From: Capitulum mitella
Taxonomy: Eukaryota; Arthropoda; Thecostraca; Pollicipedomorpha; Pollicipedidae
Assembly (NCBI GenBank): GCA_030062745.1
Contig: CP099841.1
Coordinates: 18,541,398-18,605,397 of the forward strand
DNA: 64,000 bases
Direction: 5' to 3'
The position numbers were made by a program, and so were the translations under genes. Positions 24,681 through 36,450 of the stretch are shown one piece after another. Below the pieces are notes generated by a model. It did not search any database. It saw nothing but the letters and a program-made list of their open reading frames with translations, and was not told where the DNA came from. The stretch's first letter is position 1; each line of letters starts with the position of its first letter.

Positions 24681-25890
24681 TTAACCCTATTCCCGGAGGG
24701 TTACACAGTATGGCCGATTCCCGGCAGGGGGGGCGGATTCGGCCCCCCCGAGATCTCGATAACTATTCGTCCGATTTCATCGCAACAAACGGCAATCAAT
24801 TTGCCGTGACGTGAACTACACTTTTATAAAACGAAATTTTCAAAATTTTGAAATTTGTGGATACAGGGGGGCAAAAATGTCAAAATGGGGGGTACTTTTG
24901 GACTTCTTATAACTCCATTGTTTATTGACCGATTTCGATGAAACTGGCATGAATCGAGAGATTATGGATAGGGCTTTCACCATGGGTCCACAAATTTGAA
25001 ATTTTGAGAAAATTCATAGGCGTTCACAGGGTTTCAAAAATAGGAGGATTAGTTTTCTAACAACTGGATGAACAAAAGAGGCAAACACCCTTTTTTGGCT
25101 TCTGCTAGTCATGTTATACTAAAGAAGTACAAATCGCTTTGCAATGTTTGTATAATGTTAGCACAGGCGGTGCCAGGGACATGAAAAAGGGGGAACTGTC
25201 ATGGTCACACGTTTCTCAGATCAACTTGTGACCTTTGACCTTAAATGACCTCCAGTGACTTTGGGGTCACTTGGAATATCTTGTGTGCATTTAATATTGT
25301 CTGTAAACGTTTTCAATCATTTGAATTCACTCTATTTCAAAAATTTCATTTTATGGCTTTTGCGATATAGGGTACGCGCATTGACATTTTAGGTCATAGC
25401 TCCGTGACCCGACCTGATATCAAGCTGAAACGTGGTACACAAGTAGAAGGCACCGTTCTACGTCATATATATTCCATGTTTGCATTTGAAACAACGGCGC
25501 CGAAATTATTGCGAAAAAACAAATTTTGACTTTTGACCTTGACCTGACCTTGTAAAATGACCTCAGATAAACAAAATTTTATCTGCACATGGCCCAACTA
25601 TTTAGCTATACATCCATATAAAGTTTTAAATTCTATCTTAAAAACTCTGTTTTTGGCAGATATTTTTCTTTTGCCCTTAACATGGCCAAAAATGGCATAA
25701 GGTGCCTCCCAAAAACGTTGCCTAACTCCGCCCCTGAGCAAAATAGAATTTGAAATTTTGTCACGGCACGTAGAAAAAATAGCTAGGAAAAGTGACGAAG
25801 TTTCGTGAAGCTGCGTTAAAAAGCCTGGAATTGGCAAGCAAAAAACCCGAGGGGGGGCGGATTCCGCCCCCCTGCCGGGAATAGGATTAA
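24681..25890 (+). mobile_element. piggyBac-type nonautonomous element, copy 1
   Basis: This 1210-bp copy is bounded by TTAA on both sides and by the family terminal repeat CCCTATTCCCGG; the right end has one change (ATAGGATTAA). It has no transposase frame. Subterminal G/C hairpins of the type GGGGGGCGGATTCGGCCCCCC lie at both ends. The interior holds two clusters of TGACCT half-sites (25222-25262 and 25530-25565). It sits inside the mariner element, so it is younger than that insertion. Confidence 0.9.
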
Positions 25891-26413
25891 TCCTCTTCTG
25901 GTATGTCCCTCTTTCTCGCGAGACTTCCCTCACATACCTTTAGGAAATTCCGGACTTTCGGGCAAGAAGGCGCTGTGACACGTCCACTTTGTCTTTGGAA
26001 GCGCGGACCAGCTAAGTTCGTAAGGTACCGTTCGTTGCCATAGGTTTTCTTCCTTCCCCCGCATGGTCAATGCTTCCCCTAGTCTGTAATCTGTTTATAA
26101 TACTGTATACCGTAAATACTGGCAGACCGTGTGGTCTAAAATGTTTTGTGATGTCAGCTTTTTTGTTTTGGGGGTTACTTTTGACGACGTAGGCGATCAG
26201 ATCCCGAAACACTTGTTTACCCATCGTGGTCATTATCGTAATCTAGTATCCTGGTCTGTTGTATAGTAATGTTGCCCTACTCGCCTATCGCAACAGAATA
26301 ATTGTATTTTCAGTCACCATATTAAGAACCATTGTCGTGTTTCTCGTGTACTTTCGCCTCTTTTTTACGGTAAGTTCGCTCAGACTTTTTCCAGTTTCAT
26401 AGTGCTCGCCCAA

Positions 26414-28640
26414 TATGTTTGTATGTTTACAAACGGCGTTAGTTTATTTTATTACGTTTTTGTTGGATTTTATTATTCATTGTTTATTTATTATGTATTG
26501 CTTATGATTTTAATTATCTATTATTTATTATTTGTTATTTATCATTTATTATTTATTATTTATTTGTTAGGTTTCATTAGGCTTTTGTGCATATTTGTGG
26601 TGTTTTTTTTATTGTAAACCTAATGCATTCCTTCTGGCACCTTAGATAAAGTCGTGTGAGGGATCTGTACCAAGAAAACCACCTGAAATAACTGAAGACT
26701 AGCTTGATTCGTAACTTTTTTTCGTTTTTCTGCAAGCCCTCCTCCTGGAATTTCACCTTAACACTTTCTTTGCGTCAGGCCTGAATAGCGTTTGCTGCTC
26801 GTTTTTTTACCAAATCAAAGGTGTTCTTAGCGATTACCTTTTTAGAGCTGTACAATGTGGCTGCTGCCTTTTTTTAATACATTATGTATGTAACAACGTA
26901 GGTTGTATCGCACAGTTTTGGCCATCAGATGTGTGTGTCATAGGCGTGTCAGTTTTACTTAGGAGAATAGGGTATCATGCCAGGTTAGAGCTTGAGGATC
27001 CTGTTGTAGCTTCGAGTGCAACAGAAACAGGGCGACTCTGTTTTTGGGTCCATTAGAGGACGATGAAAACCCGTCTTGTTATTAGGAATGTTCACCTTCC
27101 TGGCAACCACCGACGCTCCTGTGTCTCAGTAATCACACCAAATTCCACTAAACAGTAAATGACACCGCTTACCACGTTGTAAGGCGGGCCGGAACACGGC
27201 TCTGAATGCGAAGGTTTTCGGTTACGTAAGGACCGGTTATATGGTGGTGCCACGTTCACTGTGTCCGGTGATGCTCTCCAGACCGCAGCGGAAATACTCG
27301 CCGTCTGGGGCGGTCGTTGCAGCTTCTGTTTCTTGCAACGCTTACAGAATCATGCTGTAGGCGTGCCATTCATTTGTGCGGAATCCTTTGTCGGCGACAG
27401 CTATAAGGCGTTCTAACAAATCTGTGATAAAGGCAGAGAAAGTGAAGGTGCAAGAATAAGAAACGTTCGCCGCAGAGTAAACACCACTGGAATTTCCTCT
27501 GAAAATTGTTTCAGACCAATGATTTTGTTTCTACTGACGTGAAGAAATCGCTCGTGAACTATATCACCTCTAGCAGAGGATTTGACAAGCATCTGTTTGT
27601 CAGAGATACAGATCAGCACTGAAAACAGCCAGGAGCGATTGGACCACCACGCATAAGCGCACTGGAATGAGCATCAGCAATTTTAAACTCTAGAAGCAAC
27701 CGACACATTATTTGTGTCTTATATTTAAACTCTAAATTACGGAACTTTTGAACGTTTTCTATGAGAACAACGGGTTTCATTGATATTTTGTAGATTCGAC
27801 TTCACTTGAACCTTTGAGTTGCAGGGAGCAAGTGACGTGACCTAGCCAGAGGCAGTTAGAGAACGTAACGGGAATGCATTGGGACGCAGATATTGATACG
27901 TCCCTGATGGGCTGATATCTTTCTGAATAACAACAAAGGAGCAAATAACCCAAAACACATCTAGTTGTTTTGCGAAGTATCTGTGCCCAAAACCTATGGG
28001 GAATGTTTCAACTTGGTCGATATTTGTGCAGAAATAGATTTCAGTTGGTTTGAAAAATGCTACTTATCTTGTTTTCGTTACTGTTGATTAGCACTACCTA
28101 GAAGTATCGAAAACAATCAACAGCTAGTTATTTTCTCCCGTTAGCAATTATTTGAGACGGAATACGATTATATGCTAACGTTCATTGGTCTGCGGCTTCT
28201 TCTGCCGTCACGTAACAACTGACAATGAGGCTTACAGATGGACTGGTAGAGAGGAGCTGATGAGACGAGCTTTTTGAATTTGACGAATATGAATGGCATC
28301 AGGTCGTGACCTCAACGCGTCCTAGCATCCAAACTTTTCATAGTTAATTCACAATTTGTTATTGAAAAGGCCTCTTTTGGCTGGCCTGCTTTGCGCAAAC
28401 AAATCCTGAGCATTCAACAGGTGCAACATCATAAGGCAATATTTGCATTAATCGGAACTTGACTACGACACAATCGTTGCATTCAAAGCTAACGACAAGC
28501 AGCCCGTCGTTGTTCAGGCAGACCCTGGCCGAGCCTGGCTACTTTGGTGACGATGTATCCTGTTATCGTCCACCAGCCATGAAGAGACCCGATGAGATGT
28601 GGTTCAAGGTCTTGGCGTCCGTGAGCCAGCTTACATATCT
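26414..28640. other. no gene seen; TTTA-rich patch
   Basis: A (TTTA)n-like patch at 26450-26580 gives an artefactual hydrophobic frame. The rest shows nothing I can support. Confidence 0.5.
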
Positions 28641-28643
28641 CTA

Positions 28644-30006
28644 ACGGGTGGGGCACCGGAAAACGAGACAATATTCAAAGTCATGCTGTGAGCACGTTTA
28701 TTACCGTATGAACATTAAACTTAGCAGGAATGTATTCATGAATGGTGCGACCAGTTCTTGTCTAGTGGATCATATTCACTAACCCTGCTTTGTCGGCGGC
28801 GCGCACCAGCCCTTTCCGCGTCACTTTTGGGTCCAGAGCAGGCTCGGCCAGAAAACTGCCCGGACCCCACTCGGTTCAGAAGAACAGTGAGGAGACAGCC
28901 CGGCTCGCCCAGAGCTTCTGGGCGAGGACGGATGTTGCAACCAGCCTCCCTAATACGCCTTGTGTTTAATATATGCTTCAGACGTCGACAATAGGACATA
29001 CCTGAGGCGTACAGGGAGGATTGGTGTCACACGACTCGTACGCCGCTCTGGTCTCTTCCAGCAACTCGAAGTTTTTTGGCATATTCAGCGCCGGTGAAGT
29101 CTGGCCAGAACAGCATATCCCTGTCGGCATAGTTCTCATCTATTAGCACGTCTCTTGTGCACTTTTCACGGCAGACGTTGCCATCAACATTACTCCGTAC
29201 TTGGCATGATAACAGGACGCGCCAAACCCCTTGGAGAGATGGCCAGCCACACGAGAAGTTTACGAGGGAACTTGCTCACTGGCCTCAGTTGCATTTCTGC
29301 TGGACAGGCTCTACCAGGTGGTTCATGGTACCCAAGGTTTCCCGGCATATGGTTCCCATGGTGGTTGAAGCAGCTTTCGTCGTCCATGACGATATCACAT
29401 TCTTCTTGATCTGCCATGTGTCTGCAAGAAAGCTTCCGGATTTGGGTCTTTCAGGTGACCCAAAAACCGCTTGTTTTTGGGTGGACCTGGGGTGCCTTCT
29501 TGCTCTCTCGGTACCGAACCTTTTTTACTGCCAATATCCTCTTTTTTTGTTCACGCACGCACTCGACATCGCAGACCTTCCAGCCCGAACACGTTGTGAC
29601 ATCCCCCGTTTTCCAATTGCGTCTCGAATCAACTGCCGCTGTCGCTTGATGCACATTTTGGTTGGTCGTTGGTGCTTGTTAACATGGGAAACATTACCGC
29701 GACTTTTCAGGGTTGTCAGCCTGCTTTAAGCAGTCTCTCGCGGGATCCCAAAAGGTACGTGTGTCCTCCAAATAAATGACTTTGGACGTCTCGGGTTGTT
29801 CTCGGAAGTCTTGCGACAATGTCACGGGCACCTTGCTTTGATGTTGACTCCATGACCGAAAATAAATCGCCATTCCCCACAACATTTTGTACTGTTTTGA
29901 GGCCGACAATGGACAGTAGGCACGAGCCAAATGTCAATAGTGAGACCCGTGATGTTCAATAAATATCTGTAGTTAAAAAGTGTCTCATTTCCAAGTACTC
30001 ACCCGT
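28644..30006 (-). mobile_element. mariner-family DNA transposon, full length but dead
   Basis: Terminal inverted repeats begin ACGGGTGGGGCACCGGAAAA at the left and, reversed, ACGGGTGAGTACTTGGAAAT at the right, the same family as the element at 23102. The left flank is TA, while the right flank has changed to TG. The 1363-bp length is normal for mariner. Minus-strand coding remains include a helix-turn-helix region (about 29650-29930), CDIVMDDESCFNHHG with the first catalytic Asp near 29385, FPRKLLVWLAISPRG near 29250, and MLFWPDFTGAEYAKK near 29100 with the second Asp. Several stops and frameshifts interrupt it. It is an uninterrupted relative of the split copy and helps to define the inserts there. 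Confidence 0.85.
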
Positions 30007-30659
30007 TGGCACGTCCTCCTAAATTTTCGGCCCGTAACCCCGGACCCTAGCAAATGTTCATGCTCTGCTTATTCATCTGAAGAAAGTTACCCGGCGAACC
30101 ACTATTGCTGCACTGGTTATAAGTCACCAGTTGCATCAATGAATGTGCTGCCGGCTTCGGATCCCGCCGACAGGAAACAAGTGTCCAGTTTTCCAGTCAC
30201 GCTAGACGGTCTATCGGCTCTATCGGGGGCCACACTGTCACCATCTCACGTCATCCTGATGCACCAGATACTCACAAGGTCGCAACCAGTCAAACGTGAT
30301 GGTCTGCAATGCAGCAGCGACTGAATTTGAAGCTCGGAAAGTTCTCAAACTGGCGAAGTGTTTAGCTTGGCGGAACAAGACGCGCGATAGTGGCGCCATC
30401 TTATTCACTATGTCGAGACAGCTGCTCAGGGGTGCGCCAGTGTTTGCATCTCGGCTGACGGGATTTCATGTCGCCATCAGCAGACGGGATCGGTGTTGTC
30501 ATAATGCGTCTGCTGCCAAATTGTCTCTTTTTGGTAGTTAAAGAAGGAATGATTGACAACTAAGTGAAAATGTGCTACACTTCTGGAATGCTTCAAGCCT
30601 TTGGCAGAAGGATAATCGTCATCGTTGCAATTTTTATCATGAACATAATGGACTTCTTT

Positions 30660-30748
30660 GGTGCCACGTGCGTGCGTGCGCGCGTGCGTGCGTGTGTGTG
30701 TCTGCGCGTGCGTGTGTGCGTCCGTGCGTGGTTGCGTGTGTGTGTGTG
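30660..30748. repeat. GT/GC microsatellite
   Basis: Alternating cgtg and gtgt runs. Between 30007 and 30650 I see no gene, only short frames without a domain. Confidence 0.95.
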
Positions 30749-30865
30749 ACTGAGACTTTTAGCCATTCCAGTTACTGGATCACATGGCTCCCCACGGATT
30801 TCTTTGGTATTCATAGCATCCATAATCGTGCTTTTGGTAGACTGGACGATTGCATTTTAATTGCT

Positions 30866-31190
30866 GGCAGTGAATGTTCCGTCTGATCCCTGGGGCCGGT
30901 ACTCCATCTGATCCCTGAGGCCGGTGCTCGGACTGATCCCTGAGGATGATGCTCCATCTGGTCCCTGAGGATGCTACCCCATCCGTTCCCTGATGCTGCT
31001 GGCCCGTCTGGTCCCTGCTACTAGTGCTCTGTCTCAATTCTGAGACTATTGTTCCGCCTGACCCCTGAGACTAATGGTCCGTCTAATGTCTAAGAATGCT
31101 GCTCCGTCTGATGTTTGAGGCCTCTGCTCCGAGCGATTCCCCGGATGTCTCCTCCATTTGAGCTCTAACAATGCTGATCTATCTGATCCC
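30866..31190. repeat. 26-bp minisatellite, left block
   Basis: About twelve degenerate 25-26-bp units of the type CTCCATCTGATCCCTGAGGA. The same unit type reappears at 31545-31590 and at 32869-33157. Confidence 0.8.
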
Positions 31191-31199
31191 GGTCATGAC

Positions 31200-31287
31200 C
31201 TCTCCCTCTCCCTCTCCCTCTCTCTCTCTCTCTCCCTCTCTCTCTCCCTTTCCCTCTCTCTCTCCCTTTCCCTCTCTCCCTCTCTCT

Positions 31288-31318
<31 letters not shown>

Positions 31319-31520
31319 CCTCTCTCCCCCTCTCCCTCCCTTCCTCTCCCGCTCTCTCCCTCTCCCTCTCCCCCTCTCTCTCCCTCCCCCTCCCCCCTCC
31401 CCTCTCTCCCTCTCTCCCTTCCCTCTCCCTCTCCTTCTCCCTCCCTCCCCCTCCCTCTCTCTCCCTCCCTCTCTCTCCCTGTCCCCCTTCCCCTCCCCTC
31501 CCCCTCTCTCTCTCTCCTTT
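31200..31520. repeat. (CTCTCC)n-rich microsatellite
   Basis: An uninterrupted C/T tract. Ser/Leu/Pro-rich plus-strand and Arg/Glu/Gly-rich minus-strand frames through it are artefacts. Confidence 0.98.
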
Positions 31521-31604
31521 TACTGCGGCTCCCTCTGATTCTCAGCGGCGGCGGTCCTCTTTGATCCCCAGCAATGGCGGCTCCATCTGAAAATGTGGTT
31601 GCGG

Positions 31605-32590
31605 GCGCTGCGGGGGAGGTGTGACGGACCTGTCCGACCTGGTGATTCGGCCTGGCGAAACACATTTGAAAAGTGACCCATTCTGTCGCACGTGAGTTAT
31701 GTGCGACCCACGGCTCGTTAGGAGCTGTAGTCTCGATGTCACTAACCGCCGCAGCAGTGGCATCTAACCCCGTGGCCCAGTGACTGTGTCCGGCAGCGGC
31801 TTCCACCACGCCTGTCGCGCTCCGATGATGGCGTACTCCGGCGGCCGACGTCCCGCCCGGCCTGTTCTGGGGACGGTGCACGCAGAGGCGGCGGTAAAGA
31901 CGATGAAGCGGCTGACTCTGACCACGGCTACAGCGTCAGGTCAACCAGACAGTGACGCATTCGCACGAGCACTGCGTGAGCTGCGCAACGCAGCCCGGGC
32001 TGATGGAAGGTCGCCGGCCCAGGTGCTGTTTGGGCGCCCACTGCGATCGGCTGTCCTGACGCGCCACCGCGCGTTCGCGGCGCAGTGGCAGCGGGCGGCC
32101 GAGGAGTGCGACGCCAAGGAGGAACACCTGCGCAACCAGGCAAAAGGACGCCGCGACTCCGCGGCTCATCCGCTGGCTGCGCTCCAGATCGGCGCGCATG
32201 TCGACATTCAGGACGCCGCCAGTCGCCGCTGGGACCGCCTCGGCGCCATCGTTGGTTTCGGGATGAGGCGCAACTACCTCATCAAGCTAGGTGGCGGCGC
32301 CATCGGCCCCTAGTCTGTGGGGCGACACCACGCAGTCCGATTGCGGCCGCCCAGCCTCGGCGGCTCGCCGCCCCGGCGGTCCGGCCGACAAGCGGCGAGC
32401 TGCAGCCGGCCCCTCATCGCAGCGTTCGACAGTGGCGCGAACCTCAGAGCCTGACGGTCCGCCGGGTGATCCACTACGTATGTCGATTAGACGGCCTGAC
32501 CTCTTTCGTGTCACCGATTGGCGGGAATAGTGTTATTTCCGTTAATTTTATCGTGGTCGAACGTGCATGTTATTTCGTCATAAAAGTGTA
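31605..32590 (+). mobile_element. Ty3/gypsy-type retroelement fossil, 3' end of pol
   Basis: The plus strand keeps the C-terminal part of an integrase typical of Ty3/gypsy elements: AEAAVKTMKRLTLTTATASG, then ADGRSPAQVLFGRPLRS, AFAAQWQRAAEECDAKEEHL and RRWDRLGAIVGFGMRRNYL. That order (end of the catalytic core, linker, chromatin-side tail) is characteristic. Only this part of pol is visible, with no matching reverse transcriptase or paired LTRs. It is a broken, partial copy of uncertain age, and is GC-rich compared with its neighbours. Confidence 0.8.
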
Positions 32591-32868
32591 ATAATTTCGT
32601 ATCTCAAAGGCTGAGCTCGGCCTTCTGGCGGGAAGCGCGCGGTTGCGGACGCTGTCCTCTGCCCCAGGCTGGTCGTGTGCGAAACCATAAGTTTTGGGAG
32701 CGATGTTAGAGGGCAGCAGCAGCAGTGTGTTGTCCTGAATGCGGCTTCGCGCGCAAGCGCGGGCAATCTTTGTCCGAGGTCAGCTGGAGGTCGGTCGGGT
32801 CATATGCTCCTGACAAAGTGGGGAGCTTCGTGAATGGCCCGACGCAGACACGAACGGGAACATTACGC

Positions 32869-33157
32869 TGATCACCAGCAACGGCGGCTCTCTCTGATCC
32901 CCAGCAATGGCGGCTCCCTCTGATCCCCAGCAACGGCGGCTTTTTCTGATCCCCAGCAACGGCGGCTACCTCTGATCCCCAGCAACGGCGGCTACTCTGA
33001 TCCCCAGCATCGGCGACTCTCTCTCATCCCCAGCAATGGCGGCTCCCTCTGATCCCCAGCAATGGCGGCTTCCTCTGATCCCCAGCAATGGCGGCTCTCT
33101 CTGATCCCCAACAACGGCGGCTCTCTCTGATCCCCAACAACGGCGGCTCCCCTTGAT
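32869..33157. repeat. 26-bp minisatellite, right block
   Basis: About eleven copies of CTCTGATCCCCAGCAATGGC plus six bases, well conserved here. This is the best-preserved block of the 26-bp family that also flanks the gypsy fossil on its left. Confidence 0.95.
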
Positions 33158-33959
33158 CTGAAGAGGCCAGCACCAAAAGCGGCGGCAGCGTTCTGTGCTT
33201 GACGACGTCCCACTTCTGGCTAAAAAAACGAGACTATCCCGAACTGCGGCGAGATTATCCCGAGCTGCGCGATATGTGGAGCGCCGAACGTCTGCGAACG
33301 CGTGACATTATCTGGCATTATCTGGCATTATCTGTGACATTATCTGGCATTTTTGTATCTGTTATGGGAAGTACATATTGAGGGAAGTGTTTTTGGGGAA
33401 GGTGGGGTATTGGGGTCTCCCAAAAAAGACAGCTATTGAAAAATTATGTTTACTGAGCTTGGGGGTTGGGAGCTTGAGCCCGTTGCTTGGGGGTCCAAAG
33501 AAAAGTATGCAAAAAAAATTGACTCATTAAATCAATATTTAACCTTAGCACAAACTACTCGAAGTTGCTCCCATTGTGCTCAATGGAGGCTGCAATGTCA
33601 GAACACGATCGATTTTGCATAAAAGTGGTGTCACGACATTTTGCACCAAAATCTAAAGATGGTGCCCCGCGGTGAGCCCTGAGAATACCCAGGAATCGCC
33701 TGGGCTGCCCGCTGATTGTCTCAGCTCGCAGCTGGTAGCCTCCAGTAGCGCCAAGGCGGTCAAATCTTGAAAAGCGGGCCCCTGACCGCTATGGCTTTAG
33801 TTAAGGTAATGTGCTCTGACGTCACGTTCCTGACGAGAGGGACAGCTGAACCAGCCACCGTGGCTATGCACCTCACCACCGCGACACCTGGCACGCTGAG
33901 ACACGGCTGCACAAGGACAGGACCAGAGTAGTCACAATGATGGGGGTAACATCATTGTG
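33158..33959. other. no gene seen; short ATTATCTGGC repeat
   Basis: A run of about four 'cattatctgg' units lies at 33307-33352. The rest shows nothing I can support. Confidence 0.5.
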
Positions 33960-35900
33960 ATGTTAATTTTCATGAAACACTCAATTCATGAAACACTCAG
34001 CTGCTGGGGGTAAGGAAAAATCACAGCCCAAAACTGCTTGGCCCACAGAGGTTTTCTCAGCAGAGATGGAGCGAACATGGTCCTGTGCCATCAGCAGAAG
34101 TCGCTTCCTGGCAAGGTCAATGGCACAAGGGACGTCCTGCAAGAAGTCCAAGCCGAGGAGACAGGGAACACCTATGGCCTCGGTAATGTAAAAAGAAACT
34201 ACGTTCGTCTCGTTTGCTACATCAATGGGCACTTTCACCAGGCCCAACAGCGGCAGCTCGCCCTGAGATGCAGTCCTGGCTCTTGAGGTCCTGTGAAGAG
34301 TTACCCCAGAAAGGACATCAAAAACAGACTTGTTGGGCACGTTAATTGACGACCCAGTGTCCAAGAGAAATTTGCACGGTACGCCTGAAATTGCTCCTGA
34401 AAACGTCATGTCATCATTGGGCGCTACACTTCGAGCTGCATCGGCGCGACACCTGTGCGGCGAAGCCTTCAGCGACGCGGGGTTTGGGGGCACTGGTTGG
34501 CGCTCGGGATGACAGTGACCCCCGGCTCGTTTCCCCGAGCTCAGACACGTGAAATGTGGCCCGACTTGCCACAAGTGTAACAGCGGAATTGCCTGTGAGG
34601 ACAGGACCTGCGCAAATGCGACAGGCTGCCACAGGACGAAGCAGGGTCGCCTCCCACCACTCTGGTCAAGGCTGTTACCACGCTCAGACCGGCCCCGCCG
34701 CACTCCGGCGCCACGTGCGGTCCCGGGCACCAGACGTCTCGGCCAGAGATACCTGACGTTCCAACTGCTCCAGCCTTCGAAGTATCTGCTCCATAACCGT
34801 ATCTTCAGTAGCACTCACCTGGCGCACAGAAGCCTGAACACGCTCACTTCGAATGAGACTTCTCACTTTTTCCACGGCCCCATCAAACGTTTTAACTCCC
34901 GCTGCAATGATCTGTTCCATGGTATTTGCAAGGGAGTGTAGTAAGGAAGGAATGGAACAGAACCTGGTCACCACCAGTGCCCGGGAAAGCTTCGGCGACC
35001 AGCCGCTTCAACTGAATGACGTATGCATCAAGAGGCGAAGACAGGTCAAATTTCAGCTCGGGGAGCCTGCTGTGTGCATCAAGGGCACATGACCTGGCAA
35101 AGGAACGGCTAAGTCCAGCGACAGCCGAGACGGAGGCCGCAGCAGACAGAAGGGCAGCCGCGACAGCAGGCGAGGCGACAGCCGAGACGGCGGCCGCAGC
35201 AACGGGCAGCGCTGCAGGAGTTACCTCTGGCAGCCGTCGCGATACGCCGCAGACATCAGGCAGCGCAGCAGATGACGCCGGAAACCGCAGACAGTGCAGT
35301 GACAGGTGCCGTAGACAGGAGACAGCGCAGTGGCAGGCGTCTCAAACGGAAAAGCAGGTGACGCATTGGGCGCAGGAGATGCAAGAGCGAGTAGTCATCT
35401 GGGCGCCGGCGAGCAGGCAGCAGGGCTCCAGGCCCCGTCAGCTCAGCGGTGCCGAGCCGTCAGCGTCGATGAGCTTGAAACTTCACGGCAAACGCAGAAG
35501 GAGGGTCCACACACCGCTGCCACCAATGTAAGCGTGGTCTTCTTTAGCAAACACATAGACTTCTCACCTGCAGTTCTATTTCAGCCGTGCTTGGCATCCA
35601 GAACACATTACGCCCGCGCCGCCCGAACCCAGTTTCCCGACTCCCCCTTTCCCGCGACCCGGCGGCCCGACCTCGACTGCTCATCACGTGACTCGCCACA
35701 CCCTAACCAATCCGCACACGTCCGGACCGGCGCCACGCCGGCCCAGGTGCCCCACACCCGCCGGGCGCCGGCACGGATCGGCTCGGGACGGACGCAACCA
35801 TGGACGGACGGACCGGCACGAACCGGCGCTGGCCAGGGCGGCCGACCCCGCATTCACAGGTGGGGATGGGCAGCATGTTCGATTCGCGCAGCCCCCCTAC
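33960..35900 (-). mobile_element. Ty3/gypsy-type retroelement fossil, 5' part (gag and protease)
   Basis: On the minus strand: a probable end of the 5' LTR (edge near 35528, ending ...TTACA) followed by a primer-site-like TGGTGGCAGCGG; a gag-like region (about 35100-34690) with LPELKFDLSSPLDAYVIQLK and coiled-coil-like residues before the nucleic-acid-binding part; and an aspartic protease region with FSGAISGVPCKFLLDTGSS and a downstream GVPCLLGLDFL motif (about 34420-34100). No reverse transcriptase or integrase follows. It is a broken, partial copy with several breaks. It lies in opposite orientation to the 31.6-kb fossil, so the two are either separate insertions or parts of one rearranged element. 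Confidence 0.75.
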
Positions 35901-36336
35901 ATTTTGCTGAAAATACCGCATGTGTAGTCCCCGTAGTATTCAACGACAGTGTTGGGGACATAATCATATACTGATAACATTAATACCAGATCCTACTCCC
36001 CCACACACACCCCTCTCCCCACTCCGTTACGCCTAATGGGCAGCTCATGAAGACAAAACAGTTCATTTATCCTCTGCCCATGCTGATTATCCCCATTTTA
36101 TGGTTCCAGGCAGATTTCACACCTCTATAGGGGATATTTTCCGATCGTCACGATAAAGATCAATGTCCGATGATTCACGATAACCCAAGGATTATCCGAG
36201 GGATAAGGAGCATTGCCAGGCGTAAGTATTTCGAATAAAGTCCAGGAGGAATGCCTGGAAGTAAAAGATGTTGATTTAACAGCCACAATTGGTTATTCAA
36301 AAGCAATGAACAGCATTTGTACTGTGGTTTTTACTA

Positions 36337-36450
36337 TTTCGGACAACACTGAAGCAAGGTCGATCTCGATAAAAAATCAGACCAATGAATACTTGCCAGG
36401 TTTGGTCTGATTTTTTATCGAGATCGACCTTGCTTCAGTGTTGTCCGAAA
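36337..36450. repeat. perfect 49-bp inverted repeat (palindrome), 16-bp loop
   Basis: The left arm 36337-36385 and right arm 36402-36450 are exact reverse complements (arm begins TTTCGGACAACACTGAAGCA). The 16-base spacer starts TGAATACTTG. No mismatch occurs over 49 bp, in a region of otherwise decayed sequence. The transposase-like remnant starts about 165 bp away, so it might be linked to that element's end, but nothing proves this. Between 35900 and 36336 I see no gene. Confidence 0.98.

Larger units (their letters stand above)
23102..26413 (-). mobile_element. mariner-family DNA transposon, split by two insertions
   Basis: The terminal inverted repeats are ACGGGTGAGCGCCATGAAAC at the left and a reversed TTGGGCGAGCACTATGAAAC at the right; both continue with TGGAAAAAGT. 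A TA target duplication lies at 23100-23101 and 26414-26415. On the minus strand the transposase starts at about 26233 with a helix-turn-helix region (KKADITKHFRPHGLPVFTVY, then DVSQRLLARKSG after a frame change). It is cut by a piggyBac-type element (24681-25890), resumes with the first catalytic motif LMDDESFLTFSGS near 24580, and is cut again by a SINE-like insert (23724-24520). It continues with VAMSRG, FWPDLTSAHYA and RPIE-like IEDFWATVKQKVYEGG. Without the inserts it is about 1.3 kb, the normal mariner size. Frameshifts and stops show that it is dead. Confidence 0.9.

Noticed and set aside
31158-31881. Long Ser/Leu/Pro-rich and Arg/Glu/Gly-rich frames
   Set aside because: These are translations of a C/T microsatellite on its two strands.
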